From NCBI RefSeq assembly GCF_012848175.1, contig NZ_CP051651.1, positions 4,657,501 to 4,721,500 of the forward strand: a stretch of DNA of 64,000 nt, written 5' to 3'. The DNA is from Xanthomonas campestris pv. badrii. Lineage in GTDB: Bacteria; Pseudomonadota; Gammaproteobacteria; Xanthomonadales; Xanthomonadaceae. Both the position numbers and the translations under genes were made by a program. Below are positions 8,280 to 16,301 of this stretch, piece by piece (position 1 is the first letter of the stretch; every line of letters starts with the position of its first letter). Under the pieces are notes generated by a model, which was not told where the DNA came from, did no database searches, and worked only from the letters and a program-made list of their open reading frames with translations.

Positions 8280-9262
8280 ACGCTGCCGCCCATGCCATGC
8301 AACGCGCCCATGCCGCGCTGACCGACCTGCGTCCACAGCCGGACGACATCACGGCCGACGCGCTGGCCGGGCTGTCGCAGACGCCCAAGACGCTGCCGTC
8401 CAAGTATTTCTACGACGCACGCGGCTCGCAGTTGTTCGAGGCCATCACCCGGCAGCCGGAGTATTACCTCACCGGCACCGAGCTGGGCTTGCTGGAAGCC
8501 AGCATGGCTTCGATTGCCCAGGCCATCGGTGCCGGTGTGCACGTGGTGGAATACGGCAGCGGCAGTGGCCGCAAGACCGAGCTGCTGCTGCAGGGCCTGC
8601 GCGATGTGGTGGCGTATACGCCGCTGGAAATCTCGCGCACCGCGCTGCTGGAAAGCACCGCACGGCTGGCCCAGCAGTTTCCGCAGATCCAGATGCTGCC
8701 GGTCTGCACCGACTTCACCAAGCCGCTGCGGCTACCGGAGGCACAGCGCCCGGCGCGTCGCCATCTGGTGTTCTTCCCGGGCTCGACGCTGGGCAATTTC
8801 ACCGACACCGCAGCCATCGCGCTGATGGATGCGATGCGCCAGACCATGGGCAGCGACGGCTGCGCGCTGATCGGCATCGATCTGGACAAGGACGCCGGCC
8901 TGATCGAGGCGGCCTACAACGATGCCGCCGGCGTCACCGCCGAGTTCACCTTGAACCTGCTGGCGCGGCTCAACCGGGAGATCGGCAGCGATTTCGATCT
9001 CGACGGCTTCCGACACCATGCGGTATATGCGCGCGAACGCGGCCGCATCGAGACCTTCCTGATCAGCCAGCGCGACCAGCGCGTCCAGGTGGGCGGCCAG
9101 GACATCGCCTTTGCCCAAGGCGAAGCGATGCAGGTCGAATACAGCTACAAGTACACCGATGCGCGCTTCGCCGAACTGGCCGTCGCGGCCGGGCTCAAGG
9201 TCACCCATGGCTGGAACGATGCCAAGGACTGGTTCGGTCTGCGCCTGCTGCGTCCGCTGTAG
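8276..9262 (+). CDS. egtD: L-histidine N-alpha-methyltransferase EgtD
   Basis: The protein of about 328 residues begins at a GTG that overlaps the egtB stop (GTGA at 8276); ATG 8297 is an alternative. Family motifs include LPSKYFYDARGSQLFEAIT, the SAM-binding loop VVEYGSGSGRKTELLL, FFPGSTLGNFT, and a C-terminal EYSYKYTDARFAELAVAAGL. EgtD trimethylates histidine to hercynine with three S-adenosylmethionine, the first step of ergothioneine synthesis. Overlap with egtB shows a two-gene operon, which makes this an ergothioneine producer in prediction. Ergothioneine would act as a cytosolic antioxidant thiol. Confidence 0.93.
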   Translation: MNAAAHAMQRAHAALTDLRPQPDDITADALAGLSQTPKTLPSKYFYDARGSQLFEAITRQPEYYLTGTELGLLEASMASIAQAIGAGVHVVEYGSGSGRKTELLLQGLRDVVAYTPLEISRTALLESTARLAQQFPQIQMLPVCTDFTKPLRLPEAQRPARRHLVFFPGSTLGNFTDTAAIALMDAMRQTMGSDGCALIGIDLDKDAGLIEAAYNDAAGVTAEFTLNLLARLNREIGSDFDLDGFRHHAVYARERGRIETFLISQRDQRVQVGGQDIAFAQGEAMQVEYSYKYTDARFAELAVAAGLKVTHGWNDAKDWFGLRLLRPL

Positions 9263-9268
9263 GCGAGG

Positions 9269-9547
9269 GTGGTCAGCGCGCAGCGGCCGGCCGATGCACG
9301 AATTGTCGCGGTCATGCGGCAGCTGCTTGCACAGCGGCAGCCGCAGCACTCCATCTGTCCTTCGGAGGTTGCACGCGCACTGAGCGATGACGCGGCGGTG
9401 TGGCGTGCCTTGATGCCGCAGGTGCGCGCGGCTGCCGCCGATGCCGCAGGCAAGGGCCTGGTGCGCATCACCCAACAGGGCCGAACCGTGGACCTTGCCA
9501 CCGCACGCGGACCGATTCGCCTGATGCGTGGGCCGCATTTCGATTGA
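9269..9547 (+). CDS. DUF3253 small protein
   Basis: This is a protein of about 92 residues with the winged-helix-like DUF3253 pattern: RIVAVMRQLLAQR, SICPSEVARAL, WRALMPQVRAAA and GLVRITQQGRTVD. It starts six bases after egtD at GTG 9269 (ATG 9314 would remove the first helix), so it is probably cotranscribed with egtBD. The fold suggests nucleic-acid binding, but no function is established. The TGA is followed by a 50-base gap before the convergent hipA gene. Confidence 0.75.
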   Translation: MVSAQRPADARIVAVMRQLLAQRQPQHSICPSEVARALSDDAAVWRALMPQVRAAAADAAGKGLVRITQQGRTVDLATARGPIRLMRGPHFD

Positions 9548-9598
9548 GGTCGCATTGAGTGGATACGCCAGCTGCCGTGTGTAGCGGTATTGAACCGA

Positions 9599-10876
9599 TC
9601 AGTCCGGCTGCAACAGCTTGCGCATGCGGCTGCACGCGTTGGCGATTTCCTCCACCAGGGCATCCAGGATCGGGTGCACGACGTCTTCCCGTGCAAGTGA
9701 GGCAAGGAGTTGGTGCGCTCGATCGGGCATGTCGCTCACGGCCCGGCGCATCCATGCGAGGCACTCCGATGCGTCCAGGCGCAATGTGCTGGCGACCTGT
9801 ACCCAGTCGCTCGGGCGGATGTCCCACCAGCGATAATGGCTGCCCATCTTCATTGCCAGCTTGATCCGACGTCGCTGCAGCTGGGGATACGGCAGAGCAC
9901 TGGAAAGGTCGTATAGCGGCGCCAGGCGGACCTGCCTGCCCTCACCGAGCAGCAGTGAATAGTTCTTCGCATGCGCATCGGTGCCGCCGATCAGGTAATT
10001 GAAGACCAGGGCCTGGAACAAGGTTTCGACGTCTTGCCGCGGTTGCGACGAGTGCGTCCATAAGAGGTGTGAGATCGCCTCCACTCCAGGACCGCCCTGG
10101 TTCTGATACTTGATGTGCGGCATCACCCCCAGCGCCTGACAGGTATCTTCCTGGTGGATGCGCAGCAGCACTCCGTCGATAAGGATGCGGTCGTAACGTT
10201 CGACGCAAATGGCGGTTTCAGCGCCGACGCGCAGCGCCTGGCAATGTGCAGTCGGCAGTCCGAAGCTGCGTGCCAGGCGCAGGCAGAACAGCTCGTTTTC
10301 GACAAATCCATCGTATTCCCCGCTGGGGGGCTTGAGGATATGTGTAGTCGGGATGCGTCCAGCCGGGATGGCCCATTGCCGGCCGTCGTGCAGCAAGGCG
10401 ATCTTTGCCTGCGCGCCGGCCAGGCTGAACTGACCGACGTCATCGACTTGGCGCGCCGCACCGATGTCCTGGTGCAGCCTGCGCAAGCGTGCTTCCAGTT
10501 CGCCATCGGTGAGCGGTTCGATGCCATCGCTGGCGCCGGACAGCACATCCTCGAGCCTGGCTTCGGTGACGAACTGCACCGCACCAGCGCAATCCTCGCC
10601 GACATGCGACAACAGGGCCAGCGGATTGCGCGGCGAAACCTGGAACCTGGATGCCCAGCGTTGCAAGGTGGCTTCGTTGTCTGGCAGCAGGCCCCACAGC
10701 ACTGCACTGACCGCCTCGGTCGGGTGATGTTCCTTGCTGAGGGGAAGGTTCAACGACAGCGGTATCGCACGTTTCGACTGCTGCCAGTCCGGCGCGTAGG
10801 TAAATCGTGGATGCCCATGCGGGTCGGACGCGAGGTGCCCGATCACCTGGTTTTCGATCAGCGCGACCAGTCTCAC
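9599..10876 (-). CDS. hipA: HipA-type toxin serine/threonine kinase
   Basis: The 425-residue protein has the HipA_N domain (LVALIENQVIGHLASD, then LPDNEATLQRWA) and a HipA_C kinase core. Visible blocks are LAGAQAKIALLHDGRQW (nucleotide/phosphorylation-loop region), TTHILKPP with the conserved lysine, ENELFCLRLARSFGL, the catalytic-loop block GGTDAHAKNYSLLL, and the metal-binding YDLSSALPYP. All key kinase residues seem intact, so the toxin is likely active. HipA phosphorylates glutamyl-tRNA synthetase in E. coli; the target here is unknown. It starts at an ATG overlapping the hipB stop (10873-10876), the usual antitoxin-toxin order. Confidence 0.93.
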   Translation of the reverse strand: MRLVALIENQVIGHLASDPHGHPRFTYAPDWQQSKRAIPLSLNLPLSKEHHPTEAVSAVLWGLLPDNEATLQRWASRFQVSPRNPLALLSHVGEDCAGAVQFVTEARLEDVLSGASDGIEPLTDGELEARLRRLHQDIGAARQVDDVGQFSLAGAQAKIALLHDGRQWAIPAGRIPTTHILKPPSGEYDGFVENELFCLRLARSFGLPTAHCQALRVGAETAICVERYDRILIDGVLLRIHQEDTCQALGVMPHIKYQNQGGPGVEAISHLLWTHSSQPRQDVETLFQALVFNYLIGGTDAHAKNYSLLLGEGRQVRLAPLYDLSSALPYPQLQRRRIKLAMKMGSHYRWWDIRPSDWVQVASTLRLDASECLAWMRRAVSDMPDRAHQLLASLAREDVVHPILDALVEEIANACSRMRKLLQPD

Positions 10877-11493
10877 CGATCGCCCTTTTTTTTAGAAGGT
10901 GTCGATATGACCTTGGACATTTTCGTTGTCTCGCCAACCGTCGGACGATCAAGCGCGGGGAACCGTTTTTGCGAGGGCTCACGCACTAAATTTCTTTCAT
11001 TTGCCGCATCGACCATCGAGGAATATCTATGCGTGGCTGCTGCCAATGCTGCCTGCGCCGGAGACTGCTTGAGAGCGTCCACTGCCGAGAACGTTCCGTG
11101 CAAGTCGGCGTTTTTCAGCCTATCGAGCGAGGGGAATTGATTCCTGGGGATGTTGTTATTGGACGCATTGAGAACGGTCGCTCCCGATCGTGGATTGGCC
11201 CGGTTATGTTCAATGATCGCGTCGAGATTGATCGGTGTCACGGTGCCGCGATCGGGCACGTTCGCCGGTGGAACCTGAGCACCGCCCGGGCTCAGCATCA
11301 ACTCCAACCCCAGCGCCTGCAGCGCTCGTAGGATCAGCTGCAGCTCCGCGCGCGGCTTGCCTTTCTCGATATCGACGATCCATTGCCGGCTCACGCCGAT
11401 TTCGTGGGCCAGGCGAGCCTGGTCCCAGCCCAGGCGTTTGCGCCTGGAGCGGATGATGTTGCCGACATCGGTAGGAGTACGGACGGTATCCAT
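10873..11493 (-). CDS. hipB: HipB-type antitoxin / XRE repressor with long C-terminal extension
   Basis: The ATG at 11493 (MDTVRTPTDVGNIIRSRRK) gives about 206 residues; an upstream in-frame ATG at 11520 lies inside an operator. Residues 8-65 form an XRE helix-turn-helix (RSRRKRLGWDQARLAHEIGV, SRQWIVDIEKGK). The rest, about 130 residues, is polar and probably flexible, far longer than the tail of E. coli HipB (about 88 residues in all). The tail has two similar motifs, FPSLDR and FPALDR. It should bind the four operators upstream and neutralise HipA. The tail may carry extra toxin-binding or degradation signals; that is inference. Confidence 0.88.
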   Translation of the reverse strand: MDTVRTPTDVGNIIRSRRKRLGWDQARLAHEIGVSRQWIVDIEKGKPRAELQLILRALQALGLELMLSPGGAQVPPANVPDRGTVTPINLDAIIEHNRANPRSGATVLNASNNNIPRNQFPSLDRLKNADLHGTFSAVDALKQSPAQAALAAATHRYSSMVDAANERNLVREPSQKRFPALDRPTVGETTKMSKVISTPSKKKGDR

Positions 11494-11500
11494 GGCTGCA

Positions 11501-11520
11501 ATGTAACCGCTCGATGACAT
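11501..11520. promoter_or_regulatory. HipB operator O1
   Basis: The 20-base imperfect palindrome ATGTAACCGCTCGATGACAT has the form ATGT-N12-ACAT. It ends eight bases before the hipB start codon, so a bound repressor would block the promoter or ribosome site. It forms an inverted pair with O2. Confidence 0.8.
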
Positions 11521-11527
11521 TGGCGCA

Positions 11528-11547
11528 ATGTCGTCGAGCGGTTACAT
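11528..11547. promoter_or_regulatory. HipB operator O2
   Basis: ATGTCGTCGAGCGGTTACAT follows the same ATGT-N12-ACAT pattern. It starts 27 bases after O1 begins and is nearly the reverse complement of O1, so O1 and O2 together form a larger inverted repeat. Confidence 0.8.
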
Positions 11548-11581
11548 CAACATGCCTCTCGCGCCAGGGTATCTTGCACAC

Positions 11582-11601
11582 ATGTCGTCGAGCAGCGACA
11601 T
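11582..11601. promoter_or_regulatory. HipB operator O3
   Basis: ATGTCGTCGAGCAGCGACAT is the third ATGT-N12-ACAT site. It begins 54 bases (2 x 27) after O2. Confidence 0.75.
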
Positions 11602-11608
11602 TGGCAAA

Positions 11609-11628
11609 ATGTAATTGTTCGGCGACAT
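11609..11628. promoter_or_regulatory. HipB operator O4
   Basis: ATGTAATTGTTCGGCGACAT is the fourth site, 27 bases after O3. Its last base is the first base of the stop codon of the upstream oxidoreductase gene, so the array fills the whole gap between the two genes. Confidence 0.75.
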
Positions 11629-14600
11629 CACGCCGTCTGCACCACATGCAACGCCTTCGGATTGCGCCATTGCGCCAGCAGCGCTGCTTCGCGCGCCTTG
11701 GCTTCCTGCAGGTGCGCATGCTTGATGTGGCCATAGCCGCGGATATGTTCGGGAATGCTGGCGATCTGTGCGGCCAGGCCCACGTTGTCGGCATCCAGGC
11801 GTTCCAGCAGCAGCGCCACGGTCGCACTGTAGTCGGCAATCAGCTGGCGTTCGCCGCGCCGCTCGGCGGTGTAGCCGAACACGTCGAGCTTGCCGCCACG
11901 CAGGACCTTCAACCGCGCCAGCAGCTTGAAGGCGGTGAACATCCACGGCCCGTACTCGCGCTTGATCAGGTTGCCCTGCGCATCCTTCCTGGCCAGCAAC
12001 GGTGGCGCCAGATGGAAGCGCAGCGTGTAGTCGCCCTCGAACTGCTGCTGCAGCTGGCGCTGGAAATCGCCGCGTGTGTACAGCCGCGCCACTTCGTATT
12101 CGTCCTTGTAGGCCATCAGCTTGAAGGCGTAACGGGCGACCGCTTCGGTCAATGCGCTGCTGCCGGGCACGCGCTGTGTCTCGTGGCTGTGCACGCGTTC
12201 GACCAGTGCGCGATAGCGCTGCGCGTAGGCCGCATCCTGGTAGTCGGTCAAAAACGCGATGCGCCGCGCGATCGCCTCGTCCAGCGAGGACGCCAGCTGT
12301 TCGTCATCGAGCGGGGCGGCCGGTGCATCGACGTCGCGATGCAGCGTACCGCCATCGGTTTGCGCCAACGCGCGCGGCGCACTCTGGCCGCTGAGGTCGT
12401 GGTCTTCCCAACTGCCTGGCGCGCGTGCAGCCGGCGTGTCGCCTTGCAGGTGGGCCGATGCAGGTGCACCGGCCAGGCCCGCAGCACGCTGCACCGCCGG
12501 CAGATCCACTGCCGCCAGGCGGCCCCAGGCAAAGGCCTGCTGGTTCATTGCCACCGCTGCGCCATTGAGTTCGATCGCCCGCATCAACGCCGCATGCGAC
12601 AACGGCACCAACCCATGCTGCCAGGCGTAGCCCAGTACGAACAGATTGCTGGCGATGGCATCGCCCAGCAGGGCGGTGGCCAGTTGCGTGGCATCCAGCA
12701 GCAACGGATCGCGCCCGCCCAGTGCGGTCCGCACGCCGGCGATGATCTCGGCCGCCGGGAACTGCAGATCCGGCTGGGTGGTGAACGTGCCGGGCATCGC
12801 CTCATAGGTGTTGAGCACCACCTGCGTACGGCCATCGCGCACCTTGGAAAGCGCCCAATAGTCGTTGACCACCACCATGTCGCAACCCAGTACCAGGTCC
12901 GCTTCGCCGGCAGCGATGCGCACCGCGTGGATGTCGCCGGGCTGGCGTGCAATGCGGATATGCGTGGTCACCGCGCCGCCTTTCTGCGCCAGGCCGGTCT
13001 GGTCCAGCACGGTGGCGCCCTTGCCTTCCAGATGCCCGGCCATGCCCAGCAGCGCGCCGATGGTCACCACGCCGGTGCCGCCGACGCCGGTGATCAGGAT
13101 GTTCCAGGGTTGCTCCAGCGCCGTGCGCTGCGGCGGCGCGGGAAGCGTCTGCAGCAATGCGCTGGCGTCGCGTTGCTTGCCCTTGCGCGGCGCCCCGCCA
13201 TGCACGGTGACAAAGCTCGGGCAAAAGCCCGAGACGCAGGAATAATCCTTGTTGCAGTTGGACTGGTCGATCTGGCGCTTGCGCCCGAATTCGGTGTCCT
13301 TCGGCAACACCGACACGCAAAAGCTCTTCTCGCCGCAATCGCCGCAGCCTTCGCACACCAGCGAATTGATCATGACGCGCTTGGGCGGGTCGATCAGCTT
13401 GCCGCGTTTGCGGCGCCGGCGTTTCTCGGTGGCGCAAGTCTGGTCGAAGATCAGGATCGACACGCCCTTGACCGTGCGCAGGTGCTGCTGCACGGCATCC
13501 AGTTCACCACGATCGTGAAACGCGACCTCAGGCGGAAACAGATCACGCCGCCGCGTCCATTTGCCGATGTCATCGCTGACCACCGCAATCTCATGGATGC
13601 CTTCGGCGCGCAACTGATGCGCGATGTCGGGCACGCTGAGCGTGCCGTCCACCGGCTGCCCGCCCGTCATCGCCACCGCATCGTTGTAGAGGATCTTGTA
13701 GGTGATGTTGACGCCGGTGGCCACCGATTGGCGGATCGCCAGCGAGCCGCTGTGGAAGTAGGTGCCATCGCCCAGGTTCTGGAACACGTGCGGGGTGTCG
13801 GTGAACGGTGCCTGCCCGGACCACGTGACGCCTTCGCCACCCATGTGGGTGAAGGTATCGGTGGCGCGATTCATCCAGGTCACCATGTAGTGACACCCGA
13901 TGCCGCCCAGTGCACGCGAGCCTTCCGGCACGGCGGTGGAGGTGTTGTGCGGGCAGCCGGAGCAGTAATGCGGCACGCGCGGGAACTGCGCGCGCGGCAA
14001 GGCCATTTCCGCTTCCTTGGCCTCCATCCAGCGCAACCGCTGTTCGATCGAATCGGCGAATGTGCTTGATGGCAGATCGAACCGCTGGATGCGTTTGCCG
14101 ATCACCGCCGCGATGGTGGCCGGGGTCAGCTCGCCGGTGGAGGGCAGGATCCACGCGCCGTGCTCGTCGTACTTGCCGACGATGCTCGGCCGCGCGCCGG
14201 CGCTGGCCGGCCAGTTGTAGAACAGCTCCTTCATCTGCCGCTCGATGAAGGCCTTCTTTTCCTCCACCACCACGATGTCTTCCAGCCCGCGTGCAAATGC
14301 GCTGATGCCCACCGGTTCCAGCGGCCAGGTCATGCCGACCTTGTAGACGCGGATGCCGATCTGCGCGCAGGCGCGCGCATCCAGGCCCAGGTATTCCAGC
14401 GCCTGCAGCACGTCCAGGTAGCTCTTGCCGGTGGTGACGATGCCCAGCCGCGCCTGTGGGCAATCCAGCACCACCTTGTCGATGCCGTTGGCGCGGGCGA
14501 ACGCCTGCGCGGCGGCCACTGCATAGCGATGCAGGCGCATCTCCTGGTCCACCGGCGGGTCGGGCCAGCGGATGCTCAGGCCCCCCGGCGGCAGCGCGAA

Positions 14601-15335
14601 GTCCTCCGGCAGCACGATGCTGCGCGCGAACGGGTCCACCTCGACCGAGGCGGACGATTCCACCGTCTCGGCAATGGTCTTGAAGCCGATCCAGCGGCCG
14701 GTGTACCGGCTCATCGCCCAGCCGAGCAGGCCCATGTCCAGGATGTCCTGCACCCCGGCCGGGTTGAGGATGGGCATCATCGCGCTGACGAATTCGTCTT
14801 CCGAGCCGTGCGGCAGGGTCGAACTGCGGCAGGCGTGGTCGTCGGCGGCCAGCGCGAGCACGCCGCCGTAGGGGGAGGTGCCGGCGGCATTGCCGTGCTT
14901 GAACACGTCGCCGCTGCGGTCCACGCCCGGGCCCTTGCCGTACCACATGCCGTACACGCCCTGCACCTTGGCGCCGGGGAACAGGTTGGTCTGCTGGGTC
15001 CCCCAGACCATGGTGGCGGCCAGGTCCTCGTTGAGGCCTGGGGTGAAGGTCACCCTGGCCGCGTCCAGATGCTTGCGCGCGCGCCATAGTTCCAGGTCCA
15101 GCCCACCCAGCGGGCTGCCGCGATAACCGCTGACGAAACCGGCCGTGTCCAGGCCGGCGGCCTGGTCGCGTAGCCGCTGCATCAGCGGCAGCCGCACCAG
15201 CGCCTGCACGCCCGACAGGTAGATGCGGCCGTCGGCGCGCGTGTATTTGTGCTCCAGCGTGTAGTCCGCATCCACCCGGCCGAGCTCCGGCGTGTTGGCA
15301 GAGTCTGGAGAGGAGAGTGCAGCAGTACTGGTCAT
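11628..15335 (-). CDS. Fused indolepyruvate ferredoxin oxidoreductase (IorA-IorB type)
   Basis: This large single-chain 2-oxoacid oxidoreductase has about 1,235 residues from ATG 15335 (MTSTAALSSPDSAN); ATG 15389 is possible. In order it shows a pyrimidine-binding domain (SGYRGSPLGGLDLELWRA), a TPP domain (CSGCPHNTST, GIGCHYM, FQNLGDGTYFHSG, YNDAVAMTGGQ), a cysteine cluster (CEGCGDCGEKSFC plus later CNKDYSC and CPSF), a Rossmann gamma domain (ITGVGGTGVVTIGALL), and a C-terminal DUF6537-like region. It should oxidatively decarboxylate aryl 2-oxoacids to acyl-CoA from aromatic amino acid breakdown. The gene is transcribed toward hipB, with operator O4 touching its stop. Confidence 0.88.
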   Translation of the reverse strand: MTSTAALSSPDSANTPELGRVDADYTLEHKYTRADGRIYLSGVQALVRLPLMQRLRDQAAGLDTAGFVSGYRGSPLGGLDLELWRARKHLDAARVTFTPGLNEDLAATMVWGTQQTNLFPGAKVQGVYGMWYGKGPGVDRSGDVFKHGNAAGTSPYGGVLALAADDHACRSSTLPHGSEDEFVSAMMPILNPAGVQDILDMGLLGWAMSRYTGRWIGFKTIAETVESSASVEVDPFARSIVLPEDFALPPGGLSIRWPDPPVDQEMRLHRYAVAAAQAFARANGIDKVVLDCPQARLGIVTTGKSYLDVLQALEYLGLDARACAQIGIRVYKVGMTWPLEPVGISAFARGLEDIVVVEEKKAFIERQMKELFYNWPASAGARPSIVGKYDEHGAWILPSTGELTPATIAAVIGKRIQRFDLPSSTFADSIEQRLRWMEAKEAEMALPRAQFPRVPHYCSGCPHNTSTAVPEGSRALGGIGCHYMVTWMNRATDTFTHMGGEGVTWSGQAPFTDTPHVFQNLGDGTYFHSGSLAIRQSVATGVNITYKILYNDAVAMTGGQPVDGTLSVPDIAHQLRAEGIHEIAVVSDDIGKWTRRRDLFPPEVAFHDRGELDAVQQHLRTVKGVSILIFDQTCATEKRRRRKRGKLIDPPKRVMINSLVCEGCGDCGEKSFCVSVLPKDTEFGRKRQIDQSNCNKDYSCVSGFCPSFVTVHGGAPRKGKQRDASALLQTLPAPPQRTALEQPWNILITGVGGTGVVTIGALLGMAGHLEGKGATVLDQTGLAQKGGAVTTHIRIARQPGDIHAVRIAAGEADLVLGCDMVVVNDYWALSKVRDGRTQVVLNTYEAMPGTFTTQPDLQFPAAEIIAGVRTALGGRDPLLLDATQLATALLGDAIASNLFVLGYAWQHGLVPLSHAALMRAIELNGAAVAMNQQAFAWGRLAAVDLPAVQRAAGLAGAPASAHLQGDTPAARAPGSWEDHDLSGQSAPRALAQTDGGTLHRDVDAPAAPLDDEQLASSLDEAIARRIAFLTDYQDAAYAQRYRALVERVHSHETQRVPGSSALTEAVARYAFKLMAYKDEYEVARLYTRGDFQRQLQQQFEGDYTLRFHLAPPLLARKDAQGNLIKREYGPWMFTAFKLLARLKVLRGGKLDVFGYTAERRGERQLIADYSATVALLLERLDADNVGLAAQIASIPEHIRGYGHIKHAHLQEAKAREAALLAQWRNPKALHVVQTA

Positions 15336-15529
15336 GGCGTGCCCGGAAAGGGTGGCTGGGACCCGGTGCGTGTCATTTGAAACCATCTGACCCGCGCGCT
15401 GGATTCCAAAACGGCAGCGCGAAGTGTAACAGTCAGCCTTCACGCGCCCGTTCGCATCCGGATGCGCAGCCGCCGTGCTGCGGGTAGGATGGGAACGGGA
15501 CGGGTCGTTTGCTGTCAGGGGAAACCATA

Positions 15530-16165
15530 GTGAAAAGGAAATACGCATGGGCCGCACTGGCCCTGCTTGGAGGCGTGTGGTCGTTGGCGCAGGCGCAACA
15601 CCTGCCCAAGCCCAAGGAGTTCTATTTCGACGAAGACCGTGCCACGACCAAACCGGTGGTGGCCGTGCAAGGGCAGGGCGATGCCGTCGTCGACCGGCTG
15701 GCCGCGATGGTGCAGCGTGACGCACGCGCCGCCGAGCCCCGCGCGCAGTTGGCCGCGCTGGCCTACGCCGGCGGACGCACGCAGCTGGGCGACGAGTTGT
15801 ACCAGGGCGCGCTGGCCCTGGTCTCCAACGGCAGCCAGCAATTTCGCGCCATCACCTGGAACTATGGCTGGGACCTGTTGCGTGCCGACAAGCCGGACCA
15901 GGCGTTGCAGCAGTGGGCCAACCTGGCCAACGGCCGCCCGGCCACGCCGGAATGGCTGCCGACCGCGGCCGCCCTGGCGCTGTGGCGGGCCGGACGCAAG
16001 CAGGAGGCGACCGAGTGGTATGCCGCCGCCGTGCGCACCTGGCCGGAGCGCTGGAGCAGCACCGCCAACTACGCCAGCCTGCTGCCGGACTGGCGCGAGG
16101 CCGAGCGTGCCAGCCTGGCCGAAGTCCAGGCGGCCTGGCAGGCCAACCCGCCAGCGTTTCCGTAA
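15530..16165 (+). CDS. Secreted TPR-like protein of unknown function
   Basis: The GTG at 15530 gives MKRKYAWAALALLGGVWSLAQAQ, a clear signal peptide with an AQA|Q cleavage site; earlier in-frame codons would disrupt it. The mature protein of about 188 residues is helical and alanine-rich, with tetratricopeptide-like pairs (AAEPRAQLAALAYAGGRTQL, WDLLRADKPDQALQQWANLA, ALALWRAGRKQEATEWYAAA). The likely location is the periplasm. Such proteins usually scaffold other proteins, but no partner is suggested by the neighbours, which are a divergent oxidoreductase and a convergent lyase operon. Confidence 0.75.
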   Translation: MKRKYAWAALALLGGVWSLAQAQHLPKPKEFYFDEDRATTKPVVAVQGQGDAVVDRLAAMVQRDARAAEPRAQLAALAYAGGRTQLGDELYQGALALVSNGSQQFRAITWNYGWDLLRADKPDQALQQWANLANGRPATPEWLPTAAALALWRAGRKQEATEWYAAAVRTWPERWSSTANYASLLPDWREAERASLAEVQAAWQANPPAFP

Positions 16166-16301
16166 GCCAAGGCACATCCGCGCGACGTCCGGCCGCATGC
16201 GCCTGCATGCGGTCGATGCAGTGTGGTCACCGGCTGTGTGCGTTGGCTGCGACGTCCTGCCTGGTGCCCGCCGCTGCGTGTGGCGGGCAGTCAGGGACCG
16301 G

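Noticed and set aside
11514..14069. Plus-strand open frame of 851 codons opposite the indolepyruvate oxidoreductase
   Set aside because: Antisense to a gene with clear motifs; the composition is typical of shadow frames in high-GC DNA.
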